Assembly (NCBI RefSeq): GCF_050436995.1
Contig: NC_134769.1
Coordinates: 1,054,001-1,118,000 of the forward strand
Length of the DNA: 64,000 nucleotides
Source of the DNA: Anticarsia gemmatalis
Lineage: Eukaryota > Arthropoda > Insecta > Lepidoptera > Erebidae
Direction of reading: 5' to 3'
Positions 11,136 through 23,705 of this stretch are shown in pieces (within the stretch, counting starts at the first letter, position 1; every line of letters begins with the position of its first letter). The position numbers and the translations under genes were made by a program. Below the pieces are notes generated by a model that was not told where the DNA came from, searched no databases, and was given only the letters and a program-made list of their open reading frames with translations.

Positions 11136-11139
11136 TAGC

Positions 11140-14100
11140 TACATATATTTCTTTTCAGGCTACAGTTCTGTGTTGTACCTAAAAGTAACAGTTTGTAGAT
11201 AAACTGTGTGGTTAATGGGCGTAGGTATGGTTGTGGTAGTGACGTAACGCTAGTGCTGGCAGGACGTGGCATGGGGGCTGCGTGAGTTGATAGTGATGTG
11301 ACACTGTAGCTGTGTCGATATCGAACAGTTATACCGACAGAAACAGAAATAATATGGCAATGAGTGTGACATTTTGAAAGTGTCAGTTTTGTTTCCGATT
11401 TTTTATAGCGGCAACGTGATAATAGTAAATTGTATTTGTGATGTTCTTATTTATATATTGCCAAATATATTAGAGTTAATTTTGATTTTATGATTAAAAA
11501 TAATATTTTCTAAATTAATTAAATGCAGTTGGGCTAGGCACGTTTTCGGTCAACAGCGATGCGTACGAATTCATCAACGCCTAGTAGAAGTATTTCTTTA
11601 AAATCTTATAATTGTAAATATGTTTTTTTAATTATTCATTATTAGTCATAGTTTACGTTGTTTGCTTTATATAAAAATAATAAATAACTCCGTAATAAAG
11701 TAAAATACGAAATCTTTAGACATTGAAATTGACATATTCTTCATAAAGTGTACATCAAATTAAACATGGACAGCAGTCACCGACTCAATACCCCAATGAC
11801 ACTACCATACCACCACTAACCACTAACCATACGATAGATAGATAGACTACTTCTCATTAAGGGCTATTGCCATCGACATCGAGTTTCATCCCCTCACTAT
11901 CATCCCTTTGTCACGAGCCAGGTGTCGAGCGGGGTCATTTCGAGCAACTGTTTACTGTGTGTGTGTGTGTGTGTGTCGTCTGCGACAGTTAAATACACAT
12001 GTTTTTTCTCTAACTAGGCGTATCTCGTTACTGCTCATATTTTATAACTCCTGCATTCTGGTTTGCTTGCAAAATGTGTTTTTTTTTTTTACAAAATATA
12101 GTTACAAAAAATGGTTTTATTTGTGAGTAAAATGGGATGAAATATTGTTTGTCCTTTTTGATGTTGGTTTTGGAAATATTGGTACAATAGGTTAAGTATT
12201 ATATGGTACTAGCTGACCCGCGCAACTTCGCTTGCGTCACTTAAGAGAATGAGTCAAAATTTTCCCCGTTTTTGTAACATTTTTCGTTGCTACTCCGCTT
12301 CTAATGACTGTAGCGTGATGTTATTTAGCCTAAAGCCTTCCTCGATAATTGGGCTATCTAACACTGAAAGATTTTTTCAAATCGGACTTACCCCGCAGAT
12401 ACACGGTGTGATATTATATATTTTATTCAGGTTTATCGTCAAAATAAGCATGAATATATTTAAGAACTCAATCACGCATCCCGCCACATCGATTGATCAG
12501 ATTAAACGAACAAAATTGACTAGAATTACATTGTTCCGAAGGAAACGGGAGAATTGAGTTTTGTAGGCGGAGTTGCGGGAAAATTATAGCTAGCAAACTT
12601 ATAAGTATCATGAAATATTACTTTATTTATGTATTCATAGTCAAAGCACGCCTTTAGCTAATCGCGCTCATTGGTCGGTAAACTATCTGTGGGTTAAGCA
12701 AACCTTGGCGCGGTCGTTCCATAGATGGTTGACTGCATAGTCATATTAAAATATTTGTTAATATTAGTCCCGAGTTTGGAAATGTGCTTTAATGTGTAAA
12801 CTTTGAAAAATGCAAAATGCGTTTTTATGTACTTCTGCCTACACCTTCGGGTAACAGGCATGATATTATGTATGTATGTAACTAGAGAATATTTCTAGCC
12901 AATATTTAATAAAATATGAAGCAAACTGTAGGAAATAAACAGTGACAAGTACTACAATATCCGGGCTGTATTGCTGAAACTTGTTCAGACAAATTGCATA
13001 GAGACATGCTCTCTTTTGAAGGAAACATCGCGAGGTAACTCGTGTGTATGAGATTTTATTTATTATATTTTTAGGTACAAATGTGCTTTAAATAAACCTA
13101 TATAATTGAATACTATGGGTACTTATATTATAAATGCAAGAGTCTGTTTGTCTGTGTCGTTTTTATGGCTGAACTGTTGAAAGTTTTGGTACGAATATTG
13201 GTTAATAGTCAAAGTATGGATTATGAATAAAATGAATTTTGAGATTAAGTTCTTATTCATGCCCGAGTGTAAAGATAATGCTTTGATAAGCATTACTCTA
13301 TTTTTTTTAAGCATAAAAATAAAAGATCATAACCGAATTGAAAACTTCTTCTTTTATAGAGTGGATTAATTAATTAGATTGCATACAAAGACACGATACC
13401 TAAAATATGTAATTGTAAAATTAAATTTGGCATGCGTCTACAGTAATGCAAATGATTAAAACCAGTTTCATTTAGACAACTCGTTTCAAAACATATGTAT
13501 CTCTTATTTATACTAAATTCTGGTTTCAACCCCAAACTCATACTCAAAAACTGTAATACAAAATTATGGCTAACAGGTTTACAGTTGATAGTGGAACAAG
13601 TTTGTATTCAATTGCAAATAAATATTTTTTATTCGAGAGCTTTTTACAATACTCGCGTACAAACAGTACAATGTAAGTCAAAGCATTGTCATATGATTTG
13701 AAGAGCCCTTTCAATGCTCAATGAAGGCATGAAACGTGTTTTAAATCACAATAACTAGACTAAAGGTCCTTAGTTCATATTAAACCTTTAAAAATTGTCG
13801 TCACTTTATACTAGTCGCCAATGATTTGCAATTTCTGACGAATTTCAACCGAAATACTCCCGTTCCTTCGTCTAAATGATACAAAATAATATTTGAAGCT
13901 TTGTAGCGTTAATTATTTCCCAGTTGGAAGTTCCACCATGAGGTGAGCCTGGCTAGCAAGTAGCCAAGTGACAGCAATGCTCGAAAGAGGGCACACCATT
14001 CACCAAAACAACCCTCTACCATCGAAATATACATTTTACTCCACCTACATTGCGGCAGCAAAAGTAGAGTCTATAAGCACTTGTAATGATGAACCAGCAA

Positions 14101-14270
14101 TGGTCACAAAACAATTCGTTCTATTAGAGAGACGGACTGTACAACGCCCTAGGGTAGGTTAAGGGTGCATTGTATACAGCTAACGTCAGATAGCCTGACA
14201 AAGTACCAGAAATTACGCAAAATCCAACTCTATGTCTGCTATCTAGGGTAGGATTTCGAGTATTTAGGGG
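11140..14270. other. Onecut 5' flank, no exon recognised
   Basis: Includes a (GT)n run at about 11,957-11,978, a truncated Helitron at 12,209-12,395 and otherwise AT-rich DNA. It may hold onecut 5' UTR exons, but none can be identified without transcripts. Confidence 0.4.
12209..12395 (-). mobile_element. Lep1-like Helitron, truncated, reverse orientation
   Basis: Starts on this strand with CTAGCTGACCCGCGCAACTT, the 3' hairpin end. It continues with the shared body (CTATCTAACACTGAAAGATT) and stops before the (CAAA)n part. Confidence 0.7.
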
Positions 14271-14412
14271 GACAGATAGGTTGTTTGAAACGAGGGTGAA
14301 GAAACAGGGGTGTTTGCAGGCGGCGGGGCGCGGGGCTCGAGGGGAGGGCAGGGTGCGTCGCGCAGGCGTGCTCCAGTCGCCCGCGCGACCCCGCAGCCGC
14401 CGGCCGCGCGCC

Positions 14413-15127
14413 ATGGACGAGGCACGAGCGCGCGACCGCGCACCACTCACAGTCATAGTCGCCCCCAGCAACGCTTCACCTCCCCGGCTATCACCTGCCG
14501 ACCTGCTGCCCGACGGCGACGCCGCCTTCCACCCGCTGTCCGCAGTCAACGGGCGGCTCACCCCGCCTGGGCTCGAGCCAGCCTCGTACGCAACGCTTAC
14601 GCCGTTGCTCCCCTTGCCTCCTATAAGTACAGTCTCGGACAAGTTCGCGTACCACGCCGGTGGCACGTTCACTGTCATCCAGCAGCAGCAGTCGTACGCG
14701 TCGTTGTCGCCGGCCAACTACAATGAGCCGTTGTCGCCACAGTCTGCGTACAGTAGGCGGAGCGCGTCGCCGGGATCCTTCGAGAGGAGGTCACCGTCGC
14801 CGCCGCTGCCGAGCCCCGGGCTAGACCTCAACGCCGCACTCCTCGCGAGGGAGGAGCAGCAAGCGGCGCAACAAGCCCAAACGGACACAGAAGAAATAAA
14901 TACCAAAGAATTAGCCCAAAGGATAAGTGGAGAGTTGAAGAGGTACTCGATCCCGCAGGCGATATTTGCTCAGAGGGTGCTATGTCGATCGCAAGGGACG
15001 CTCAGTGATCTGCTTAGAAATCCAAAACCATGGTCGAAGCTCAAGTCGGGGAGGGAAACCTTCAGGCGGATGTGGAAGTGGCTGCAGGAGCCGGAGTTCC
15101 AGAGGATGTCGGCGCTAAGACTAGCAG
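14413..15127 (+). CDS. onecut: Onecut (HNF6-class) transcription factor, CUT-domain exon
   Basis: Encodes the N-terminal part of Onecut, a nuclear DNA-binding regulator of neuronal differentiation in insects. Residues 59-78 hold the conserved STP-type box (TLTPLLPLPPISTVSDKF), diagnostic of the family. A Q-rich and S/P-rich stretch follows. Residues 158-238 are the single CUT domain (EEINTKELAQRISGELKRYS, RVLCRSQGTLSDLLRNPKPW, RMWKWLQEPEFQRMSALRLA). The ATG at 14,413 (CGCCATGG) gives MDEARARDRAPLTVIVAPSN. The frame stays open upstream, so a longer N terminus or an acceptor at 14,319 is possible. The exon ends in phase 1 before GTATGT. Joined to the later exons the protein is 362 residues, much shorter than the fly protein. 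Confidence 0.93.
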
Positions 15128-16632
15128 GTATGTGGCGCATGAACTAGATGTTTATACATTTAGAAGCTTTTGGTCTTGGTTAGTTTACAGGTAAGTTTCA
15201 GGATATTTAGACAAGAATTCTTCATATTTGGACCACGTGGTTCTTCTTTTTCATCGAAAACTGAATCATTACACCTTTTCGTGTTTATTGTTTAGACAGA
15301 CTTTCCTAATTGGATAAAGAAATAGTCCAATTGGAATAAAAACAATCTAAAACATCACTGAAAGGTTCCCAAGGTATAGAAAGTAAAAATTTCTAATCAA
15401 AATTAATGAATAACCGGCTATACTATACATTGTGGAAATGTATTTAATTCATAGCGTTTGCAATTTGACCGAGCCGCGCTTCATTCAGCCTATTTTGCAT
15501 AATTTGGCCTGACCTCGATTAACACGTGGATTTGAGCTTTTATTAAATTTTATACTTAATTACTTTTTGTATGTATACTTATGGTATATAAATATCTACG
15601 AAAAATATAACAAACTGAATAATACGCACTTAATAATGTGATAACTATCTTAAAAGCTAAATTGTTATTAGGTATTTTCCAATTAGAAAAAAAAAAATTT
15701 TTTATATATAAACAGATACAGGATGCTGATTTTGATCCAAATTAAGTTGATGTTATTATTAAACAACAACAAAAAGAACGAAAATTATCATACTATTTTA
15801 ATACTCAAACTAAGGTTATTTACTATAACTACAACAAAATTACCTACCAGACATATAATTTTCTTAATCAACTATCTGTATATTAAAACAAAACCTATTC
15901 ACCAAACTTCTTCATTTAACCTGAAAAGCCTAAACAATAACCCAAAAAAATGCAATTAAGCATCCGAATAAGGTTTCGATATACGAAGCTACAACAATTA
16001 GCACCTCCCACCCCTCTCTTCTCCCTCCCCCTCCGTCGCCATACGTCGTGTATGTGTGTATTAAACATTGTATTAGTGTGCATTATGAAGCGTGTCGCGT
16101 CTCTGATTGGTCGGTTCATTGGATGTTTTATACTACTATTTTGTTTGTGTGTGTGAGTAAGGTGTGTGTGTGTTTGTGTGTCTGGTTTTGATTCTATGCG
16201 TATTTATTGCCATCTTTTCGAAATGCTATTTAAGAGTTCTGAATTCATGAAATGAATTTAAATGGCTTTGATGAGGTTTTTCAAATTGTGTCTTATATTA
16301 GACAATGGTCATCGTTCATGTAACTTGAAGCTTTATAAAATAACATCTGAAAACATGCTTGTATACTACGTAGCGACAGACATGGTATTCCCAACAATAA
16401 ACAAATTGTAAAAAAATCATTTTTCCTGTTTGTTCCAGAAACCATTCTCAATCTATTTTATTTCCAAAATTTATCTTTAAGCATCAGAACAAATAAGTAC
16501 TTAAATAACTTTCGAAGAAGCTCTTCTAGTGTTTATGAAAACGTGCTAAGGTATGCAAAATGGTTGCCATATTTTCTTTTAAGATTTTGTCTCTAAAACT
16601 AATGTACTCCATTCCATTGACTCAAACCAGCA

Positions 16633-16795
16633 TTTCAGTTCAGATTCAACCAGTAATTCTTCAGCATGGCGATTAAAAAGAGTGGCCAGGAGTTTCTTGC
16701 CAGCTCTTCTCATTGGCCCTACCTTCCGAACTGGCGGTAAATTCACTCTCTGTATTTGATTATCATAAGTGGCAGCATTTGACCTATATGAAAAA
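16633..16795 (+). repeat. LINE-tail-like repeat
   Basis: GAGTGGCCAGGAGTTTCTTG, then CTTCTCATTGGCCCTACC and CTTCCGAACTGGCGGTAAAT, with an A-rich/GATTTTGATTT tail, resemble a common lepidopteran non-LTR tail. A fragment (CCTACCTTCCGAACTGG) recurs near 41,570. Family not determined. Confidence 0.5.
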
Positions 16796-18428
16796 AAATA
16801 GTTGATTTTGATTTCATTTTCATAAATTACTCAAGATTGCCTTCCAATCCTGCAATCAGTCACTGGTCCATTCCAGGAGTAACCTAGACTATGAATATAA
16901 TATTTAAACTCAGACGCTCAATCTCTTTACATATTTATAGCAAGCAATAGTTACCAGACCCATAGTATAGGGTCCCATAACCTTTATGTAAGTGTACCCT
17001 AACTTTTATGGGTGTCATGGGAACCGCCGCCTGACATACATACATGGGAAATCACATGTTTTTATGGTGTCAGTGTTTTTGGTATTAAATTGGTGAATAA
17101 ATGAAATTTAGATGTTATTCTGTGAACTTTTTGGAGGACATCTCAGACTTTCAGAGGATTATATGTGGTAGTATTGCATTTTTTTAGAGAAATGTGATGT
17201 GAACAGTAGAAAAGGTATCAAGGTGTGGTACACTAGCTGACTGGATATACCAGGTTTCAGTCCGTACATATTTCATCTTTTTAGAACGCACTTAACAACG
17301 GTTATCTCTATATTCAGCCGCCTCAGGTTTAACTGAAAAAATGTAACCCATGTCTGATCGTGGGTCTTTCATTATCTTTATATTAAATTTTATCAAAATC
17401 AAATATATTTTTAAGATCAGTAGGCTAAAAATATCAAAGAAAACATCCCAGATTTTGAAAGCAACTAATTTCTTAAAATGTCTCCAAAGTCCAGTGTTAA
17501 AACTACTGTTGATTTGCAGTAAAAAGATCTCAATCCAATTACCGTGTGTGCATGTTTTTGGGTCATGCCCCACCGTACACTTAAAGGTGAAAGGTTGTGT
17601 ATATGTACATATCCACAGTCTTTATTGTACAAGCATTGCATATCACAAGGCGGAATATTCGTAATAGCAGCTCAATTCTCTAACGTGCTTTATATATGGT
17701 ATTAGTCTTACTATGTTATAAGAGTTAGGGGATGCATGATAGGAGCTTCGTCCCAGAGCCTTTCCATTTACGCGCCAGATGGTTGGCAACCGGGTGACTT
17801 TTTAGTGGAAAATACACCACATACCCCAACATTTCTACCTTAAGAAAGTTGGACATCCGAAGGGATTTCTCACCCCGAAAAAAAAAGGAGCTTCGGCGCA
17901 CCTTGGAAGCAGCTAGGTTCGGTAACGCAGAATCTAGGCTGACTGTTCCTCTCACCACAATGTTACTTTCAAACACTAGGTAAAACATCCAGCTTCTACC
18001 TCCAGATACCAGTGACACGCCTCCGAGATAGGAGTTACAAATAACAAAATTGACTTCAAATGTAGGCGAAGTTTTGATACGCCTATGTCTTCTTTCAAGG
18101 GTGTAACAAGTAAAAGTTACGCTATATCAATGTGTCTTGAAAAACAAACTAAGCGCCAGTTTCAAGACGAAAAAGTGACGAATAACCTATACTTCTACTC
18201 AGCGGTAGAACACCTAAACAGATTAAAAAAAAGAAAAACAGCCTATTTGGTAGATAAGGTAACAGAAAACGTATAAAAAAAAAGCTATCTAAACTGTCTG
18301 ATAACTTAACTAAACCATTATTCGGATGTAGTAAAACGTAGCCTAAATGTAAAAAGTCCAACAAAAACTAGTATCAAAAGTTGACTTCCCTTTCTAACCC
18401 TTCGTAACCCGGGCAAGTGAGGCGGGTT

Positions 18429-18540
18429 ATCGATAAAAACGCATAGGGTTTACAAACAACGTCAGCTGGTATCGATTGTGCGCTCGATGCGGCGGGTCAT
18501 AGGCGCGGTCGATGCACGTCACTAGTCCACAAGCTACGAC
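18429..18540. promoter_or_regulatory. Onecut intron module 1 (CAGCTG-ATCGAT-ACGTCAC)
   Basis: GC-rich island with GTCAGCTGGTATCGATTG, then CTCGATGCGG, CGGTCGATG and ACGTCACTAGT. CAGCTG starts at 18,463, ATCGAT at 18,471 and ACGTCAC at 18,516. A further TTATCGATAAAA lies at 18,427. CAGCTG is a bHLH E-box, ATCGAT an Onecut-type core and ACGTCA a CRE half-site. An enhancer role is inferred. Confidence 0.5.
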
Positions 18541-19029
18541 GCACAAGAGCGGATAATAAAATGTCAGGACTTCTTGGCTTAGACTTTTTTATGGGATAAT
18601 ATAATTATTATTTGGAAGGTGTAGTAAGACATATCACATAAGCTACGTAGCTTACCAGGGTTTACCAAAAAATACATATTTTGATTGTTATTTTTTGCTT
18701 CAGTTTGTTTCTTAACCGTGTATAAATATGTGTTTTTTAGCTTGGCCTATTTCGAAAATGCTGGAAATTTGTCTGCTTAGAAAAGGAAGAGTAAAACCAA
18801 GAGGGAAATGAAATTTAAAGAGTTTCAAAAGCAGTCATAAACAAAATAGTATTCGTAAAATAACGTTCATTATTCGCGTTAAATTGAAATAGCAAAAAGA
18901 AAATTATTATTTTGCGGGAAAAAAGTAAAATAACTGGAAAAACTATCAGACATGTTATTTAAAGAAAACAGTTTTCAGAGATTATTAATAAAATAGTGTA
19001 AATAAAGTATTTTCCCATAGGGACGTGTA

Positions 19030-19115
19030 ACAGTTGTCAGCTGTTATCGATTGTAAGCTGGATGCTCGGTCGCCGCGCGGTCGATCTCGTACGTCACTAA
19101 ATACGGACGCCATGA
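19030..19115. promoter_or_regulatory. Onecut intron module 2
   Basis: Second copy: GTCAGCTGTTATCGATTG, CGGTCGATC and ACGTCACTAAA. CAGCTG at 19,038, ATCGAT at 19,046 and ACGTCAC at 19,091, so offsets of 8 and 53 equal those of module 1, while the sequence between them differs. Confidence 0.5.
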
Positions 19116-19727
19116 TGTTGGTTCTCGTAGGACAAGCGGGACGAAATATGGAATTGTTTAATTTAAATGTTGTTTATCTTATAGTTATATATATTATAGA
19201 GGCGTAGATAAAATTGTTTATTAGGAAAATAAAAAGTATAGGTAACTAACTATACTTAAGATAAAACCTAGTAATTTTTAGGTTAGTTTGATGAAGATTC
19301 TGGCTTTGAGCTGATGTCAATAACACATTACTAGCAAAAATATTATTAATCATGTTAAAAATAAATTTCGAGTTCTGTATCAATTTAGTTAGAGTAATAA
19401 TTGACTCTTATGATTATCGTAGTAGCAGTAAATTGTAGTCATAAAGGTTTAATTAGTTTCTAAAATTAACTCCTCAGAAAAAAGAAAGTGACTAATGACT
19501 AATGGACACATTAAATCCTGCCCGTCTTTAAGATCAAATACTTTAAATTTTCCTATAGGTTGTTTTTTTTCAATATGTATGTTATATTTAAACGATCCGT
19601 CAATATTTAACGTACATAAAAAATCTTGACTTTATTATCTAGTCCAAATATCCTTTATATGATGCACAAACAACTCCTAAGAAGTATGCAGCAACAAATC
19701 AATAGAAATGAAACAAAACAGTGATGT

Positions 19728-19820
19728 CAAGCGCGTCAGCTGGTATCGATTGCGCGCTCGATGCGGGTCGCGAGGCGGGTCACAGGACTCGAGCGGTCGA
19801 TGGAAGACGTCACTAGTTAG
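19728..19820. promoter_or_regulatory. Onecut intron module 3
   Basis: Third copy: GTCAGCTGGTATCGATTG, CTCGATGCGG, CGGTCGATGG and ACGTCACTAGT. CAGCTG at 19,737, ATCGAT at 19,745 (offset 8) and ACGTCAC at 19,807 (offset 70, 17 more than in modules 1 and 2). Confidence 0.5.
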
Positions 19821-20341
19821 GGACCACCACGCGATCTCTCCTGTCGGGAATAGGGGAGTAAATAACTTAGTTTAAAAACTTGTTATTTGAATTTAATTAT
19901 TTTCTAAATCATCAATATTGTGGAATATGTCATTGTCGTACTTTAACTGTTTGTCTGTATGAAATGCTTTATTGGTCATTTTGTTACCGATTTTCATGAA
20001 GATAGTTGAAAACCTACAGTCATTTCATTAATACTTCTAGAATACTTTTTTTCGAATATACTTTTTTCCTGAATTTCACCTAGTTTGTCCATAATATTGT
20101 TTTAATACAGGTGCTGCAAAGATATAATACACAGGATTTTTTTTATTTGTGTTCGAAGATGTTAGTATTTTTGGACTAGGGAACTAGACTGTTTGTCAAC
20201 ATGTAGGCAAAAATTATCTCTCATCAGAAAATATGTCACGAAAAATGTCCTTAATTTTCCATACACCACAGTGTCTCTACACACTACGCAGCACGTGCAA
20301 GCTCCCGCCCCGTTCGATATACATTGCGTTTCACTGAGTCA

Positions 20342-20412
20342 GTACACGAGTGCACGCTGGTGCACTCGCGTACATTGCTCGTTTAGTGTGCTGACACTAA
20401 ACGAGCAATGTA
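20342..20412. repeat. Two overlapping perfect or near-perfect hairpins
   Basis: Hairpin 1: arms 20,342-20,355 and 20,360-20,373 (GTACACGAGTGCAC, one mismatch), loop GCTG. Hairpin 2: arms 20,371-20,389 and 20,394-20,412 (TACATTGCTCGTTTAGTGT, perfect 19 bp), loop GCTG again. The function is unknown. Confidence 0.75.
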
Positions 20413-21205
20413 CCGGTGGCAGCTGTTGTACTCATGATTAATGAGATCGTACTTCGAAGTGCAGGGGTTCTAGAGAGCGAAGAATTTTAGTAAAATATTT
20501 GCTAGAAAAAACCTTGCTCTTTCTTTTTCAAAAGAAAGCTATAACCGTACTTTTCGTACTAGTTCCATATTTTCTTTACTTATATTACACAATTACGTTT
20601 TTACGGCTTTACTGCTGAATCAATTATGATAAAAAATAGCATAATTGTATGGTTTTTTAGCCTTATATATACAATCACGTCACTCTGTTATAAAAATGAT
20701 ATTTGTAAGCAGGTATGGATTATATAGTTTCGGGTTTATTCATGAAACTTATACAATAAAAAATTGTACAGTATGTTTATTTTTGTATTAATAGATAGGA
20801 ATAAGGAATGATTAGTTAGCCAAGAAGCCTTTGTAAAACAAACTCCATGTTTTAATCCAAGAGTCGTTGTCTTTTCAACTGTGGGAGTATTGAAGTTATT
20901 ATTTTACATATTATTAAGAGAGAAGCTTATGTTTCCCAGTTATGAACCCCACATAAATACCGAAATAAAATAACTAAATCTATTTTTCTAAAACAATGTT
21001 GGTGTCAAAGTAATAGAAATTCTTTCTCGAACTTTCGCAAAAATCTGCCACCTAATAGCCGGATCTGTGAAGTCCTTGAGGATGTGACGTCACACTTAAT
21101 TCCCTATTTCCTTAGCCATGACGCATTATTTACTGTGGAACTTTTCCCTTCAAAGATATTTCTATTCGATACTAGTTTTTTCGTAGATATTCTTTGATGG
21201 TCTGT

Positions 21206-21366
21206 AGCTTGATTCTCTACCACTATCGACTACCGACAACTGGCTAACTATCGAGAAATCTTATATGAAAATCTGATCAGCGCCTCTGACGGGCGTCGTA
21301 GGAACTATTTTGGCAGTAAGATAAAAACTATCGATACTCGACAGTACCGTCAGTAAAGAATCGCTC
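21206..21366. mobile_element. MITE G (ATTCTCTACC ends), copy 1
   Basis: Begins TTGATTCTCTACCACTATCG and ends with the inverse CAGTAAAGAATCGC, with the conserved inner block TGATCAGCGCC. The same order is found at 58,718-58,866 and in part at 61,395-61,500. Confidence 0.6.
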
Positions 21367-21471
21367 TACTGATTATTATTTGTCGTACAAGACAACCAAT
21401 GATTTTTCAAACTTATGTGTTTTAGAATTAATCATCACTTCCTCTAATTATGAAAGAATGAGTTCTTGAAG

Positions 21472-21562
21472 GGATGCAACCCGCTCTTGGCTAGTGTAGT
21501 GGACTCAAGGCCTACCACTCATTCCGGAAGGAGAATCTTGCTCAGCGGGGCAGTGATGATTT
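21472..21562 (+). repeat. LINE-tail-like repeat F fragment
   Basis: GTGGACTCAAGGCCTACCAC and CATTCCGGAAGGAGAATCTT are diverged from the 55,129-55,240 copy. Confidence 0.5.
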
Positions 21563-21593
21563 ATTTAATAGAAAATAGATCATAATTATTATC

Positions 21594-21884
21594 TATAGCT
21601 GACCCGCGCAACTTCGCTTGCGTCACATAAGAGAGAATGGGTTAAAAATTTCCCCGTTTATGTAACATTTCTTACTGGTACTCTGCTCCTATTGGTCTTA
21701 GCGTGATGATATATAGCCTATAGCCTTCCTCGATAAATGGGCTATCTAACACTGAAAGATTTTTTTAAATCGGACCAGTAGTTCCTGAGATTAGCGCGTT
21801 CAAACAAACAAACAAACAAACAAACAAACAAACAAACAAACAAACAAACAAACAAACTCTTCAGCTTTATAATACTAGTATAGA
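21594..21884 (-). mobile_element. Lep1-like Helitron, reverse orientation
   Basis: Near full length. It has the CTGACCCGCGCAACTTCGC hairpin end at the left, the shared body, a long (CAAA)n run, then CTCTTCAGCTTTATAATACT and GTATAGA at the 5' end. The CTAG terminus reads CTAT. Confidence 0.78.
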
Positions 21885-22589
21885 TTAGTATAACATTCGT
21901 TAAGCAATGGCAAAGACCACATTTTCTGGGCTTTACTTTTGCTAATAGTACTTTATACTGTTAGATATCATAAAAAGTTAATCTTATACACTTTCTTGAA
22001 TATCTTTCAGCATTAAAGATGTTAGGAATAAGTCCACCACATTGGTTTACTCATTGGTCACTACTGTACCCTTTCTTAGTATAAAATTGGTAAATATTAA
22101 ATCCACCACACCAAATGCGAATTTCCTCAAACTTTGATATAATAATCATCATTTTTAGACATTTTAAACCCGTTGAAAGTGGGTGACTCACACTAGCTAT
22201 AGCCTTCCAAATTACAGTGCCCTCAATAAACGTAACGACTGGTGGGTACCAAGCCAGCTGATACTATTCTCTTCATATTATAACCTTACAAATGTATTTA
22301 AAATTATAATTTCTAATCATAAAATGGGAAAGTCTATCTGTTCGATGGTTAAAACACAAAAAAAACATATGAAATTTAGACGTAAGATTGTTGAAGACCC
22401 GGAATTAGAAAAAGGCATTTTTTTTCTAAAATTAACCCTTAAGCGTATGAAATGGGGGATGGAAGACCGTTATATTTAGGTTAGAAAGTCCATTATCACG
22501 TCTACCATCAGTAATCCTGAAAGAATTTCCTGAAAAAAGGTGCCTAAAAACGCCTGAGTGGTACCGCAAACGAGGCTATGCCGCGATGT

Positions 22590-22668
22590 TACACCCCCAC
22601 CCCTCGTGACGTCAGCCCTCCCCGTCATATCGATCCAGTGAGGGGGAGGGCACGCCGCCGGCTGCTAT
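22590..22668. promoter_or_regulatory. Intronic CRE plus ATCGAT island
   Basis: C-rich island with a full CRE TGACGTCA at 22,607 and ATCGAT at 22,629, followed by GAGGGGGAGGG. It again pairs a CRE with an Onecut-type core inside the onecut intron. Regulatory role inferred. Confidence 0.4.
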
Positions 22669-23579
22669 ACATACCTATATGAGAGTTTCTTGGTCATTTT
22701 TACCTTTATAATAACGTTTAGGATGGCTCTCATGTGTGTTTATTGCTAGGCATCGTTTTTTTTGGTTTTCTTGTAGGTTTATGGACTTTTGAAGCTTGAA
22801 GATGAATTTTTGTTTTGCCGGTATTTCTTTATGAAGAACGCAGTTTAATAAAGCCCTTGTCAAAGTTATTTATGCTGTGAGTTTGGAGATACAAGGCCGA
22901 AGAACTGCTAGATTTGTTACTCTAGACTTTTTATAACGTTTATAGGACACCTTAGCTTCTTACTAGTATGGAGCTAATACTAACTGTTTTAATCCGCCAT
23001 TTTTTCTTCTATTTTCATCATGCAATTGCTTCATTCTTATATTTATTTATTTATTTATTAATAGTCACGCCAACAGTATACATATACAACTTTGTAAGAT
23101 ACAATATGATATTCAGTATGTAGTTCTTATATGCATACCAATGTTTTCGAATTTACTAGTCGAATTCATTTTTGGTTTATTGAATTCTTCGATACAGTTC
23201 ATACTATATAAATATAATTTCATATTATAGGGTTAATAGTTTCAATAATTCCATAAATGTAGCACCTCAACTAAGTTGAAAACTTTGATCCTAAAGGGAC
23301 TCTTGTAAAGGTTATCAAGAGGTCTATTTCCAACGATACGACTATTTGCTAAGAACTTCAACAGTTAGGTAATAAATCAACTAGTCTAGTTTAATTTCCT
23401 GTTTTCCTTGCTTCAGAGGTAACTATGATTTTCCCTCTGAATTGGATTTTAGATAGCGTCACGCTATATGCTATATTTAGAACATAAATGGAGGGACACA
23501 TAAATTTGCGATAATTCTCGGCTTATTTTTGTTGTAACTTTATCCACGTGTCATGGTATCTTTGGGTAAAGTAATTATA

Positions 23580-23705
23580 TCCATACTAATATTATAAAGA
23601 GGAAAAAGTATGTAAGTGTGTTTGTAGCGAATGTGTAAACAAGCTATAAACTATATGGGAGCTAAGTTTTATCAGAAATCATTCAGAACTTTCTGGGTGG
23701 CGGAG
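23580..23705 (+). mobile_element. Helitron-like 5' fragment
   Basis: Begins TCCATACTAATATTATAAAG, the usual Lep1-type start, then diverges. No 3' hairpin end is found. Confidence 0.45.

Noticed and set aside
12249..12557. 102-codon plus-strand frame
   Set aside because: It starts inside a truncated Helitron and has no recognisable protein features.
14124..14717. Long minus-strand frame opposite the onecut CUT exon
   Set aside because: A shadow of the GC-rich plus-strand exon, with low-complexity composition and no domain.
17725..18018. Minus-strand 97-codon frame
   Set aside because: No domain or splice context. The region looks like a decayed repeat.
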